64,000 nucleotides of DNA from NCBI GenBank assembly GCA_963755825.1, contig CAVWLA010000003.1:1054001-1118000 (forward strand). Reading direction: 5' to 3'. This stretch comes from DATBQN01 sp963755825 (GTDB taxonomy: Bacteria; Acidobacteriota; Thermoanaerobaculia; Multivoradales; UBA5704). Under the pieces are notes generated by a model, which was not told where the DNA came from, searched no databases, and saw nothing but the letters and a program-made list of their open reading frames with translations. Both the position numbers and the translations under genes were made by a program. Of the stretch, positions 21,796 through 30,493 are shown piece after piece. Position 1 is the first letter of the stretch; every line of letters begins with the position of its first letter.

Positions 21796-22002
21796 AAGGA
21801 AAGTCGGTAATACCCGAGCGAAATCGGTTTTGACCCCAGGGAAGTCGGCTTGAGCCGAGGGAAAATCCATTTGAGGCGAGGAAAAACGATTTCGGCCAAA
21901 GGAAATTCGATTGCGGCCGAGGAAAAATGATTTCGGCCAAGGGAAATTCGGATGCGGCCGAGGAAAATCGGTTTCTCCGCGGGGATATTGAAATTACCCA
22001 GG
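21796..22002. repeat. Degenerate tandem array, 10 units of 20-21 bp
   Basis: Units start at 21796, 21817, 21838, 21858, 21879, 21900, 21920, 21941, 21961 and 21982, with a loose consensus AGGGAAAWTCGRTTTYGGCC. The array is far richer in A+T than the flanks. The spacing is close to two helical turns, so the A-tracts would lie on one face of the helix and might bend DNA. On the minus strand an 87-codon frame (GTG 22007 to 21744) reads the array as a 7-residue repeat (ISLGRNHF, PLAEIVF-like), but it has no clear ribosome binding site. Spacers are too short and units too variable for a CRISPR array. Function unknown. Confidence 0.75.
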
Positions 22003-22027
22003 CTCACGCCCCAAGGACAGGAACTCG

Positions 22028-24496
22028 TTAGCCCTCGCGCAAGACGACGGCCGGGTCGGCGCGGGCCGCCCGTCGGGCCGGCGGGAGAGCGGCGAGAAGG
22101 ACCGCGACGAGGAGCACGAGCGGCGCGCCGAGGAGGGCGAGCGGATCGCGCGCCGAGACGCCAAAGAGGAGCGCCCCGAGGACCCGCCCCAGGAAGAGCG
22201 AGGCGAGGAGACCGGCCACGGCTCCGATCAGGGCCGGCGCCAGGGCCTGCCGCAGGGAGTGGACGAGGATGCGGCGCCGGGTCGCCCCCAGGGCCATGCG
22301 GATTCCCAGCTCCCGAGCCTGCTGCACGGCGGAGAAGGCGGCGGTGCCGTAGAGGCCGAGGACGGCGAGCAGCAGCGCGACGGCGGAGAGCACGAGGGCG
22401 AGGAGGCGGTGGAAGCGGCTCGGCGCGAGCGCCAGCGCGACGAGGTCGGCCAGCGGCCGCAGGCCGCCGGGCACAAGGTCCGGATCGATCGAGCGCAGGG
22501 CCAGCCTCAAGGGTGGAGCGAGAGAGGCCGGGTCGCCCTCGGTGCGCAGGACATAGGTCGCGAATCGCGTCGGCACCTGGGCGAGAGGCACGAAGAGCTC
22601 GGAACCGGGCTCGCTCGCCGGCCCCGCGTGACGGACGTCGCCGAGGACGCCGACCACCTCGCGGACGACGGTGGCGCCTGCCGCCGTCTGCAGGGTCACC
22701 CGATGCGGCAGCGGCGGCAGGCCGGGCCAGGCGGCGCGCGCGAAAGACTCGTTGACCAGGGCAACCGGCGGCGCTCCGTCGCGATCTCTCGCGTCGAAGA
22801 GACGGCCGGCGCGGAGCGGGATGCCCAGGGCGCTGAAGTAGCCCGGGCTCGCCGACCGGTAGCCCGCGGCGAGCGTGCGGCCGGTGCGGCCGAGGTGGCT
22901 GGCACCGCCAGTGTGGCCGATACCGTCGGGCTCGAGGCCGACGTCGCGGGAGAGATCGAAGAGACCCGAGAGCGGCAGGCTCGAGGTGGCGCCGAGAGCG
23001 CGCACGCGGGGAAGGGCGGCGAGCCGCTCGAGGAGGCGCCCGTGGGCCGCGCGCAGATCGGCCGGCCGGGCGTAGCGCTTCGCCGGCAGCTCGAGGCGCA
23101 CGGTGAGCGCGCCCTCCGTCGTGAAGCCCAGAGGTACGCGGGCGAGCGCGGCGAGGCTCCTCGTGAGGAGACCGGTGCCGGTCAGGAGCGGCAGGCAGAG
23201 CGCTACCTCGGCGGCCACCACGAGCGCCAGGAGGCGTCCCGCCCGGCGGCCGCCGCGGACGCCGGCGCCGGCGCGGGAGGCCGCGTCGGCGAGGAGCGCG
23301 CCGGGGTCGGCCCTCGCCGTGGCGAGAGCGGGGCCGAGGCCGGCGAGGACGGCGGTCGCCAGGCAGGCCGCGAGGGCGAAGCCGAAGGCGCGGAGGTCGA
23401 GGCCGACCGCGGTATCGCGGGGCAGGCGCGGCCCGCTCGCGAGGAGCGCGCGGGCCCCCCAGACCCCGAGGAGGAGGCCAAGGGCACCCCCGGCGAGCGA
23501 TGGCAGCAGGCTCTCGAGGAGGGCGCGGAGGACGAGGCGGGAGCGGGGAGCTCCCAGGGCGGAGCGGAGCGCGGTGTCGTGCTGCTGACGGGCGGCGCCC
23601 ACCAGCAGCAGTCCGGCGGCGTCCGCGCAGGCGACGAGCAGCACGAGACCGGCGGCGCCGAGGAGGAGCAGCAGGCCGTGCGCCGCGGCGCCGGCGAGCT
23701 GGTCGCTCAGGGGAACCACCGCGACGCCGAGGCCACCGTCCTCGTCCGGGTGCTCGCGGGCGAGCCGCGCCGCGACGGCGCTCATCTCGGCCTGGGCCTG
23801 GGCCATGGAGACCCGCGGCCGCAGGCGGCCGAGGACGCGCAGGAAGCGCAGGCCCCGCGGGGCGGCCGCCGGCACCAGGCCGAGCGGTTTCCAGAGCTGG
23901 GTCGACTCTTCGAGATAGAGCGGCTCGGGGTGTGCGAAACCCGGCTCCAGGATGCCGACGACAGTGTAGGGCACCCCGTCGAGCTCGATCGCCTTCCCCA
24001 CCAGGTGAGGATCGGCGGCGTAGCGATGCCGCCAGAGCTCGGCGCTGACGACGACGACGTCATGTCCCGATCGCTCCTCCTCGGGCAGGAACAGGCGGCC
24101 GCGGAGCGGTCGGGCACCGAGGGCGGCGAAGAAATCGCTCGAGACCATGGCGCCGAGGAGCTTCTCCGGCCGCTCGGTGCCGGTGAGCGAAGGGAACCAG
24201 ACGCTGAAGGCCGCCAGGCGCGCGAACGAGCCGCTCCGCTCGCGCCAGTCGAGGAAGTCGGGCAGCGAGACGACGATGCGGTCGGCGCTGCCGTCCTCCG
24301 CGCGCTGCCAGAGCATGGCGAGACGCTCGGGAGCGGGGTACGGCAGCGGCCGCAGAAGGACGGCGTCGACGGCCGTCCAGGCGGCGGTCGACACCCCGAC
24401 GCCGAGAGCAGTGGCGAGGATCAGCGGGATCGCGAGCGCCGGCGTGCGCGCCAGGCGCCGAAGGATCTCGAGCGCGTCGTTCCCCAGATTGAGCAT
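22028..24496 (-). CDS. MacB/FtsX-type orphan permease (acidobacterial duplicated orphan permease family)
   Basis: 822 residues with the duplicated MacB/FtsX layout. A short N-terminal TM helix (LILATALGVGVSTAAWTAVDA) is followed by a periplasmic MacB-like domain (LLRPLPYPAPERLAMLWQ, DFLDWRER, ELWRHRYAADP, GVPYTVVGIL). Then come three or four TM helices, a second periplasmic domain (PLSGLFDLSRDVG, SPGYFSALGIPLRAGR) and three C-terminal helices (LALVLSAVALLLAVLGLYGT, RELGIRMALGA). This matches the permeases expanded in Acidobacteria that lack a fused or adjacent ATPase, and none is adjacent here. It may export a lipid, peptide or antibiotic, or act as a structural protein. It ends 26 bp from the repeat array. 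No link to the upstream RiPP operon is shown, but an export role for the RiPP cannot be excluded. Confidence 0.88.
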   Translation of the reverse strand: MLNLGNDALEILRRLARTPALAIPLILATALGVGVSTAAWTAVDAVLLRPLPYPAPERLAMLWQRAEDGSADRIVVSLPDFLDWRERSGSFARLAAFSVWFPSLTGTERPEKLLGAMVSSDFFAALGARPLRGRLFLPEEERSGHDVVVVSAELWRHRYAADPHLVGKAIELDGVPYTVVGILEPGFAHPEPLYLEESTQLWKPLGLVPAAAPRGLRFLRVLGRLRPRVSMAQAQAEMSAVAARLAREHPDEDGGLGVAVVPLSDQLAGAAAHGLLLLLGAAGLVLLVACADAAGLLLVGAARQQHDTALRSALGAPRSRLVLRALLESLLPSLAGGALGLLLGVWGARALLASGPRLPRDTAVGLDLRAFGFALAACLATAVLAGLGPALATARADPGALLADAASRAGAGVRGGRRAGRLLALVVAAEVALCLPLLTGTGLLTRSLAALARVPLGFTTEGALTVRLELPAKRYARPADLRAAHGRLLERLAALPRVRALGATSSLPLSGLFDLSRDVGLEPDGIGHTGGASHLGRTGRTLAAGYRSASPGYFSALGIPLRAGRLFDARDRDGAPPVALVNESFARAAWPGLPPLPHRVTLQTAAGATVVREVVGVLGDVRHAGPASEPGSELFVPLAQVPTRFATYVLRTEGDPASLAPPLRLALRSIDPDLVPGGLRPLADLVALALAPSRFHRLLALVLSAVALLLAVLGLYGTAAFSAVQQARELGIRMALGATRRRILVHSLRQALAPALIGAVAGLLASLFLGRVLGALLFGVSARDPLALLGAPLVLLVAVLLAALPPARRAARADPAVVLREG

Positions 24497-24601
24497 CCGA
24501 GGACGAAGTCTAGTCGAGCATCTCGCGCGGCCGCGGGTCGGCGCCGTAGCCGGTATCTCTCCGCCTTGGGCTCGCTCAGCCGCACGATCGATTCCTGACG
24601 C

Positions 24602-25657
24602 TCACTCGGCGCGCGCGCTCCCCGGCCGATAGCTCCAGGGCTTGGCATCGACGGCGCCGTCGGCGAAGCGGGTGTCGGTGTACTCGGCGAACTCCACCTT
24701 GCGGTCGAGGATGCCCGCCTCCATCATGAGATCGCGCACCTTGTCGAAGTCGGGCTTGCGCGGCGCCAGGCGCGAATAGACGACGCGCTGGAGGTCGCGG
24801 GTGAGCGCCCAGCGCAGCAGCGCCGGCGGCTGGTTGTAGTAGTAGCGGGCGACGAAGTCCGACGCGGTGTCGCGGTTGTCGCGCCCGTGATCGAGCCAGA
24901 GCCCCGAGCGCGCGATGCCGTCGACCAGCTCCTGCACCGCCTCCGGCCGCTTGTCGATGACGTCCTGGCGGATCACCAGGACGCACGACATGTAGTCCGG
25001 CCAGTACTCGCGGGCCTGGAAGAGGATGCGGCCGTAGCCGCCGAGCTCGGCCTGCGACGGGAAGGGCTCGCCCATGGCGAAGGCGTCGATCGCCCCGACG
25101 GTGAGCGCCCCGGCGACGTCGGGCGGCGCCATCTCGACCACGTGCACGTCGCCGCGGCGGAGGCCGTTCTGCTGCAGGGCGCGCAGCACGATCAGGTTCT
25201 CGTCCGAGAAGCGGCTGGGGATGGCGACCGTCCGTCCGCGCAGATCGCGGACGGAGTGGACCGGCCCGTCCTTCCTCACCACCACCGAGCTGCCGTAGCG
25301 GTGGCCGAGATAGACGATCTTGATCGGCACCCCCTGCGAGCGCAGGGCGATCGCCATCGGCGCCACGATGAAGCCCGCCTGGATGCGGTTGGCGATCAGC
25401 GCCTCCTTGATCTCCGGGAAGCCCTGAAACCGCCGCGGCAGGAAGATCCGGCCGCGCGGCGAGAGGCGCGAGATGTAGTCGGTCACCGGGCAGGTGAGGT
25501 GGCAGGTGACCGGGATGTAGGCGACGTAGAGCCGCCGCTCCGCTTCCGGCAGCCGGTCGTTGAGCAGCACCGACCAGTCGACGTTGAGCGTCAGGTGGAG
25601 CGCGGTGACCGCCACGACGCAGGCGGCGACGAGGGCGAGGGCGCGCTTGACGCTCAT
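24602..25657 (-). CDS. ABC transporter substrate-binding protein, nitrate/sulfonate/taurine type
   Basis: 351 residues. A hydrophobic N-terminus (LALVAACVVAVTALHLTL) without a lipobox Cys indicates a membrane anchor or uncleaved signal. The rest is an NMT1/SsuA-like periplasmic binding fold: YVAYIPVTCHLTCPVTDYI, a GFPEIKEALIANRIQAGFI segment typical of NrtA/SsuA, then DLRGRTVAIPSRFSDENLIV and a VGAIDAFAMGEPFP hinge region. The early CHLTC pair is unusual and may bind a metal or form a disulfide. It is the last gene of a four-gene importer operon, 27 nt after the second permease. The substrate could be nitrate, an alkanesulfonate or another small anion or amine, and cannot be fixed from sequence. 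Confidence 0.85.
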   Translation of the reverse strand: MSVKRALALVAACVVAVTALHLTLNVDWSVLLNDRLPEAERRLYVAYIPVTCHLTCPVTDYISRLSPRGRIFLPRRFQGFPEIKEALIANRIQAGFIVAPMAIALRSQGVPIKIVYLGHRYGSSVVVRKDGPVHSVRDLRGRTVAIPSRFSDENLIVLRALQQNGLRRGDVHVVEMAPPDVAGALTVGAIDAFAMGEPFPSQAELGGYGRILFQAREYWPDYMSCVLVIRQDVIDKRPEAVQELVDGIARSGLWLDHGRDNRDTASDFVARYYYNQPPALLRWALTRDLQRVVYSRLAPRKPDFDKVRDLMMEAGILDRKVEFAEYTDTRFADGAVDAKPWSYRPGSARAE

Positions 25658-25684
25658 CGCCGAGCTCTGGAAAACGGCCGCAGC

Positions 25685-26470
25685 TCAGCCATCGCTGAAC
25701 CCCCAGCGCACGCGCGGCAGCCTCTCGATGCGGCGGGCGAAGAGGTCGAGGACGAGCCCGATCGCTCCGATGAGGAGCATCGCCGCGATCACCATGTCGT
25801 AGCGCTTGCCGGCGTTGCGCGCGTCGATCACCATGTAGCCGAGCCCCGAATCGACGGCGAGCATCTCCGCCGCCACCACCACCAGCCAGGAGACGCCGAG
25901 CGCCACCCGCAGGCCGACGAGCACCTGCGGCAGCGCCGCCGGCAGGACGACGCGGGCGAGGATCGCCGCCGGCCGCAGGCCGAAATTGCGCCCCGCCTGG
26001 AGGACCATCGGCGGCACGCCGGCGACCCCCTCCGCCGTCGCCACCACCACCGGGAAGAAGGCGGCGAGGAAGATGAGGAAGACGGTCGCCCACTCGCCGA
26101 CGCCGAAGAGGACGATGGCGACCGGGATCCAGGCGAGCGGCGAGATCGGCCGCAGAGTCTGGCAGACGGGGTCGAGGGCGCGCCACAGCGCCGGCACCCA
26201 TCCCATCGCGAGCCCCAGAGGAATGCCCATGGCGAGGGCGAGGAAGTACCCGGAGCCCACCCGGCGGAGCGAGTCGAGGATGTAGGGGACGAGGACGCCG
26301 CGGCGCTCGAGCTCGCCCATGGCGCGCACGACGGCGAGCGGTCCCGGAAAGATCTTGGTATGGGTCGCGGCCACCGCGAAGTGCCAGAGGGCGATCCCCG
26401 CCGCGGCGACGGCGGCGGGCAGGAGGACAGCCTCAGGGTCGAAGCGCTGGCTGATCCGCGAGGGGCGCAT
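25685..26470 (-). CDS. ABC importer permease (SsuC/NrtB family), second copy
   Basis: 261 residues with about six TM helices and the binding-protein-dependent permease signature (EAA loop) EGVAGVPPMVLQAGRNFGL. Also seen are SPLAWIPVAIVLFGVGEWATVFLIF and GVSWLVVVAAEMLAVDSGLGYMVIDARN, characteristic of the SsuC/TauC/NrtB group. It starts 3 nt after the ATPase stop. It is clearly homologous to the permease upstream of the ATPase but differs throughout, so the pore is probably a heterodimer. Both are expected in the inner membrane. Confidence 0.9.
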   Translation of the reverse strand: MRPSRISQRFDPEAVLLPAAVAAAGIALWHFAVAATHTKIFPGPLAVVRAMGELERRGVLVPYILDSLRRVGSGYFLALAMGIPLGLAMGWVPALWRALDPVCQTLRPISPLAWIPVAIVLFGVGEWATVFLIFLAAFFPVVVATAEGVAGVPPMVLQAGRNFGLRPAAILARVVLPAALPQVLVGLRVALGVSWLVVVAAEMLAVDSGLGYMVIDARNAGKRYDMVIAAMLLIGAIGLVLDLFARRIERLPRVRWGFSDG

Positions 26471-26473
26471 GGC

Positions 26474-27274
26474 TCAGACCTGGTGGGCGAGGCCGATCTC
26501 GGCCAGGATGGCGTCGCGCAGCTCGAGGTAGCGCGGCGAGGAGAGGTCGCGCGGATGCGGGATGTCGATGTCGACGATCCGGCGCACCGTCGCCGGCCGC
26601 TGCGACAGCACGACGACGCGGTCGGCGAGCTGCACCGCCTCCTCGATGTCATGGGTGACGAAGAGGATGGTCTTCTTCTCCAGCTCCCAGATGCGGAGCA
26701 GCTCGCGCCGCAACGTCAGCCGGGTGATCGAGTCGAGGGCGCCGAACGGCTCGTCGAGGAAGAGCACGTCGGGCTTGACGGCGAGCGCCCGCGCCACCTC
26801 GACGCGCTGCTTCATGCCGCCGGAGAGCGCGCTCGGATAGGCGGTCTCGAACCCCTGCAGGCCGAAGAGCTCGACGTAGTGGGCGACGCGCGCGGCGCGC
26901 TCCGCGGCGGGGAGGCGCGAGAGCCCGAAGCCGATGTTCTCGGCCGCGGTCAACCAGGGGAAGACGCCGCGCTCCTGGAAGACGAAGATCCGCCGCGGAT
27001 CGGGGCGCCGCACCGGATCGCCGTCGATCAGCACGCGCCCGCTGGTCGGCGCCAGGAAGCCGCCGACGACGTTCAAGAGCGTCGACTTGCCGCACCCCGA
27101 GGGGCCCAGGATGCAGACGAGCTCGCCGCTGCCGACCGTGAGGTCGATGCCGCGGATTACCTCGACCTCGCGGCCTTCGCCGGCGAAGGTCACCGACAGC
27201 CCCTCGAAGCGGACCTTGGCCGGCCGCGCCTCGCCGCCGGCGAGGGGAGAGCTGACCTCGCGGCGCTCGCTCAT
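26474..27274 (-). CDS. ABC importer ATPase (SsuB/NrtD/TauB family)
   Basis: 266 residues. Walker A GPSGCGKST, Q-loop FQERGVFPWLT, signature LSGGMKQRVEVARALA, Walker B DVLFLDEPFGALD and switch His in FVTHDIEEAV are all present, so it should be active. FQxxxVFPW and DEPFGALDSITR are typical of nitrate/taurine/sulfonate importers. The ATG at 27274 overlaps the stop of the upstream permease by 4 bp (ATGA). It energises uptake through the two permeases on either side. Confidence 0.93.
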   Translation of the reverse strand: MSERREVSSPLAGGEARPAKVRFEGLSVTFAGEGREVEVIRGIDLTVGSGELVCILGPSGCGKSTLLNVVGGFLAPTSGRVLIDGDPVRRPDPRRIFVFQERGVFPWLTAAENIGFGLSRLPAAERAARVAHYVELFGLQGFETAYPSALSGGMKQRVEVARALAVKPDVLFLDEPFGALDSITRLTLRRELLRIWELEKKTILFVTHDIEEAVQLADRVVVLSQRPATVRRIVDIDIPHPRDLSSPRYLELRDAILAEIGLAHQV

Positions 27275-28023
27275 CGGCGCCCCTCGGCCCAGGAGAAGAC
27301 GGGGAGGCGGCCGAGCCGCACGATCGCGGTGTCGAGCAGCAGGCCGACCAGGCCGATCAGCACCATGCCGGCGACCACCAGGTCGTAGCGGTTGCCGGCG
27401 TTGCGGGCATCGACGATGAGAAAGCCGAGGCCGGAGTTGACGGCGATCATCTCGGCGGCGACGACGACCAGCCAGGCGATGCCGAGCGCCAGGCGCAGGC
27501 CGACGAAGACCTGCGGCAGGATGGCCGGGAGGATCACCCGCCAGCCGAGCTCGCGGGAGCTGAGGCCGAAGTTGCGGCCGGCCTGCAGGTGCACCCGCGG
27601 CACGCGGCGCACCGCGTTCTTGATCGTCAGGGTGAGCGGAAGGAAGGAGGCGAAGAAGATGATGACCACCGCGGCCGAGTCGCCCACCCCGAACCAGAGG
27701 ATGGTGATGGGGATCCAGGCGAGCGGCGAGATCGGGCGCAGCAGCTCGAAGAACGGTCCCAGCGCCAGCTCCGGCCGGCGGTAGGCGCCGAGGAGGAAGC
27801 CGCAGGGGAGGGCGAGCGCGACGGCCGCCAGATAGCCCCAGGTGACGCGGAAGAGCGACGCCGTGAGATGGCGGACGAGGAGGCCGTTGCCGGCGAGCTC
27901 GGCGAGCGCCGCGACGACCGCCCACGGCTGGGGAAGGATCGAGTGCGGGATGAGCGCGAGCCCGAGGCTCCAGAGGACGACGAGCGCGGCGAGGCCGGAG
28001 AGCGAGAGGGCGACCTGACGCAT
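27271..28023 (-). CDS. ABC importer permease (SsuC/NrtB family), first copy
   Basis: 250 residues with about six TM helices, the motif ISPLAWIPITILWFGVGDSAAVVIIFFASF, and the EAA loop NAVRRVPRVHLQAGRNFGLS. The final GIAWLVVVAAEMIAVNSGLGFLIVDARN block is almost shared with the second permease, showing duplication. It starts 6 nt downstream of the CBS-nucleotidyltransferase stop and overlaps the ATPase start. Having two different permeases in one SsuABC-type operon is less common than a single homodimeric permease. Confidence 0.9.
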   Translation of the reverse strand: MRQVALSLSGLAALVVLWSLGLALIPHSILPQPWAVVAALAELAGNGLLVRHLTASLFRVTWGYLAAVALALPCGFLLGAYRRPELALGPFFELLRPISPLAWIPITILWFGVGDSAAVVIIFFASFLPLTLTIKNAVRRVPRVHLQAGRNFGLSSRELGWRVILPAILPQVFVGLRLALGIAWLVVVAAEMIAVNSGLGFLIVDARNAGNRYDLVVAGMVLIGLVGLLLDTAIVRLGRLPVFSWAEGRR

Positions 28024-28029
28024 GCGAAG

Positions 28030-29127
28030 CTAACCCGGCGCCTCCACGCTCAGGCTGTCTTCGTGACGTCCCTCTCGCGTCGCCTGGTGGAGCGCCCGGC
28101 GCACCGCCGGCAGGCTCAGCAGGTCGCTGTTGGCACGGGCGAGGTCGGCCTTGCGGCCGATGTCCAGCCAGTACTCGCGGATGGGGAAGACTGCGGTGCG
28201 GCGGCCGCTCGCGACCAGCCGCTTGAGCAGGTCCGGCATGGCGAGCGGCAGGTTGCGCGGCACCAGGTCGAGCACCGACGGCTCGAGGACGTAGATCCCG
28301 GCGTTGATGGCGAAGCGCTTGAGCGGCCGCTCGTCGATGCCCTGCAGCCGGCCGCCATGGATGGAGACGACGCCGTAGGGGATCTGGACGTCGTGCGTAT
28401 AGACGCAGACCGTCGCCTCCGCGCCCTGCCGCCGGTGGTGCTGGAAGAGCTGCCGCAGGCCGACCGTCGTCAACAGGTCGGCGTTCATCACCAGGAACGG
28501 CGCCGTCGGGCGCTGGGCGATGAGGCCGAGCGCGCCGGCGGTGTCGAGCGGCGTCTCCTCGCGGATGTAGTCGATGCTCATCCCCCAGCGCGAGCCGTCG
28601 CCCATCCGCGACTCGATCATCTCGCGCAGGTAGTTGACGCTCAGATAGAAGCGGCGCACCCCCTGCGCGCGCAGGTTCTCCAGCGTCCAATCGAGGAGCG
28701 GACGCCCGCCGACCTCGAGCAACGGCTTGGGGCGCGTCTTGGTCAGCGGGTAGAGGCGCCGGCCGCGGCCGCCCGCCATGAGGATGACGACGCTGTCGGC
28801 GAGGAAGGAGGCGGGCAGCGGGAAGGCGGTGTCCGGGCCTTCCAACAGAGCCGCGAGATCGATCGGCGGCTGGACGTGCGAGCCGTTGCGGCTGGCGGCG
28901 CGCTCGGCGCGTTCGGCAGCTGTGCGCTCGAGCAGCTCGCCGACCGTCAGGTCGAGGGCGGCTCCCTGCTGGATCGCCAGCCGGATGTCGAAGTCGGTGA
29001 GGAAGCCGAGCGGCGCGCCGTCGGCGCGGAGGACGACGAGGAGCTCGAGGTCGGCGGCATCGATGACGCGAACCGCCTCTTCGATCGAGGAGCCCGGGGA
29101 GATTCGAGCTCGGCGCCACTCCGTCAT
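28030..29127 (-). CDS. CBS domain-sugar nucleotidyltransferase fusion
   Basis: 365 residues. Residues 1-75 form a CBS-like region (SPGSSIEEAVRVIDAADLEL, PLGFLTDFDIRLAI) that may bind adenine nucleotides. Residues about 115-345 are a nucleotidyltransferase with the activation motif MAGGRGRRLYPLT, PKPLLEVGGRPLL, and metal-binding NADLLTTV. The plan matches PtmE/LegF-like glucosamine-1-phosphate guanylyltransferases of legionaminic acid pathways and related GDP/dTDP-sugar enzymes. No other sugar genes are adjacent: it leads an ABC importer operon instead, which is odd. The promoter at 29267-29294 probably drives it and the four transporter genes. Confidence 0.82.
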   Translation of the reverse strand: MTEWRRARISPGSSIEEAVRVIDAADLELLVVLRADGAPLGFLTDFDIRLAIQQGAALDLTVGELLERTAAERAERAASRNGSHVQPPIDLAALLEGPDTAFPLPASFLADSVVILMAGGRGRRLYPLTKTRPKPLLEVGGRPLLDWTLENLRAQGVRRFYLSVNYLREMIESRMGDGSRWGMSIDYIREETPLDTAGALGLIAQRPTAPFLVMNADLLTTVGLRQLFQHHRRQGAEATVCVYTHDVQIPYGVVSIHGGRLQGIDERPLKRFAINAGIYVLEPSVLDLVPRNLPLAMPDLLKRLVASGRRTAVFPIREYWLDIGRKADLARANSDLLSLPAVRRALHQATREGRHEDSLSVEAPG

Positions 29128-29266
29128 CGATTCACCCCGTCAGACGATCCGGCGCGAGCATCGAGACGACGCCCAGCGGAGCGGATGCCGTCCCGTCAGG
29201 AGCCCGCTCGACAGCGAGCGAGCGCCCCTTCTCTCCCGTTGACTCGTCAGCAAATTCAAGGGCTAT

Positions 29267-29294
29267 ACTATACATCCTAGCTCGATGCCGTCAA
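29267..29294 (-). promoter_or_regulatory. Sigma-70-like promoter for the nucleotidyltransferase/ABC operon
   Basis: On the minus strand TTGACG (29294-29289) and TATAGT (29272-29267) are separated by 16 bp, and each has one mismatch to consensus. The start would be near 29260, giving a leader of about 130 nt. An overlapping plus-strand pair (TTGACT at 29239, TATACT at 29264, 19-bp spacing) is weaker. Confidence 0.65.
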
Positions 29295-29527
29295 AAGAAA
29301 TCCGGTGCTAGAAGCAAGGCTCGAGAAGCCCCGGAAACTCATGCAGCGTCTCTGCGCAAGCTCAATGAGCGAACGCTCTCAATGCTCCGTGATCGTGCAA
29401 CATTGAATGTTCGGCAGAGCGGCAAGCGCTGTGTCTTCATGACCACGCCAACCCTGTTGTCAACACCGCGTCACCTGGCGCGGGCGAGACGCCCGCCGAC
29501 CTTTCCATCGCGTCACGGAGGAGTGCC
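29295..29527. other. Intergenic region with a leader hairpin, no gene seen
   Basis: A low-GC gap before the DUF1761 gene. It holds a perfect 7-bp inverted repeat GCGGGCG-AGA-CGCCCGC at 29481-29497, which would form a hairpin in the leader and is not followed by a T-run. A small inverted repeat GAGCG-AA-CGCTC lies upstream. GGAGG before the ATG is the ribosome binding site. No RNA gene was recognised. Confidence 0.4.
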
Positions 29528-29938
29528 ATGTTCGGAAACCATTTGAACTATCTTGCGGTGCTGGTGAGCGGCGTCATCATGTTCGTCATGGGAGCCCTGT
29601 GGTACTCGCCGATGCTCTTCGCCCGGCCCTGGATGGCGCTCCTCGGCAAGAGCGAAGAGGAGCTCAAGTCGAGCGCCAAGCCGATCAACTACCTCTTCGC
29701 CTTCCTCTGCGCGCTGGCGAGCGCCTACGTGCTCGCCGTCCTCCTCGCCCTCATCCCGGGCGCCACGGTGGCGACCGGCCTCTGCCTGGGCGCCCTCTGC
29801 TGGTTCGGCTTCGCCGGCGCCACCAGCCTCATGCATGCGATCTTCTCCGCCCGGCCGTTCGGCCTCTGGGCGATCGACACCGGCTACTCGCTCGCCACCT
29901 TCCTGGTCGCCGGCGTGATCCTGGCGCTCTGGAGGTGA
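29528..29938 (+). CDS. DUF1761 family small membrane protein
   Basis: 136 residues with four TM helices: VLVSGVIMFVMGALWYSPMLF, YLFAFLCALASAYVLAVLLA, LCLGALCWFGFAGATSLMHA and a C-terminal SLATFLVAGVILAL. The phrase GALWYSPMLFARPWMALLGK is the hallmark of DUF1761. A strong GGAGG sits upstream. Function is unknown for the family. It is followed closely by a small secreted protein, whose possible GTG start overlaps this stop. Confidence 0.85.
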   Translation: MFGNHLNYLAVLVSGVIMFVMGALWYSPMLFARPWMALLGKSEEELKSSAKPINYLFAFLCALASAYVLAVLLALIPGATVATGLCLGALCWFGFAGATSLMHAIFSARPFGLWAIDTGYSLATFLVAGVILALWR

Positions 29939-29946
29939 GGAGCGCG

Positions 29947-30459
29947 ATGCGGCGCTCGCGCGCGATGGGGCGGATGGCCGGGGTGGTGCTCCTCGGCCTC
30001 GCCGCCGCGGCGGGGCTCGCCGGCGCCGCTCCGGCCCCGGCCGCCTCCCCGCTCACCGTCGAGGCGATCTCGGTGACGCCCGCCGATCCCACGCCGACGA
30101 CGCTCTGCAACCTGCGGGTGAAGATCCAGAACCATGGCGCGCGGGCCGCTTCCCGCTTCGCTTTCGACGTCCGCGTCAACGACGTCCCGATCGCCGTCTA
30201 CAAGCACCTGCTCTACTTCGAGGCCATCCCCGCCGGCGCCACGGTCGAGCTCCGCCTCTACAATTTCTGGGCGACCGAGACCTCGCGGCCGCTGCCGGCG
30301 GACGGCAAGCTCCGCGTCAGCGTCCGCCTCCTGGGCGCGCGCTGGGTGGAGGAATCGAAGGACGCCAAGGGAGGCGCCATCTCGGCGCCGCAGGGGGAGA
30401 TCGCCGGGCTGCCGGTCGAGCGGGAGACGGTGGTGGAGATGAAGCGGCCGGGAGCCTGA
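29947..30459 (+). CDS. Secreted protein with a CARDB-like beta-sandwich
   Basis: 170 residues. Signal peptide (MAGVVLLGLAAAAGLAGAAPA) followed by one immunoglobulin-like domain: VEAISVTPADPTPTTLCNLRVKIQNHG, RFAFDVRVNDVPI and a final strand. This pattern resembles CARDB cell-adhesion-like domains. ATG 29947 is chosen, with GGAGGTGAGG upstream. GTG 29935, which overlaps the DUF1761 stop as GTGA, is an alternative adding four residues. Role unknown. Its stop faces the convergent FG-GAP gene 34 bp away. Confidence 0.65.
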   Translation: MRRSRAMGRMAGVVLLGLAAAAGLAGAAPAPAASPLTVEAISVTPADPTPTTLCNLRVKIQNHGARAASRFAFDVRVNDVPIAVYKHLLYFEAIPAGATVELRLYNFWATETSRPLPADGKLRVSVRLLGARWVEESKDAKGGAISAPQGEIAGLPVERETVVEMKRPGA

Positions 30460-30493
30460 GGGGCGCGGCGGAGGCGGCCGCCGGCTCGCCGCC

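Noticed and set aside
19834..21870. Long minus-strand frame of 678 codons across the MNIO operon
   Set aside because: Antisense shadow caused by high GC. It has no domain, is rich in Arg/His/Glu of low complexity, and the plus strand carries clear DUF692 motifs.
21796..22002. CRISPR array
   Set aside because: Units are only 20-21 bp, have no spacers and vary from unit to unit; no cas genes are nearby.
22259..24598. 779-codon plus-strand frame opposite the orphan permease
   Set aside because: Low-complexity Glu/Gly/Arg-rich translation without motifs; the minus strand shows the full MacB-like pattern.
29320..29400. Possible very short peptide gene in the leader before DUF1761
   Set aside because: About 20 codons with no ribosome binding site or recognisable sequence; chance frame is likely.
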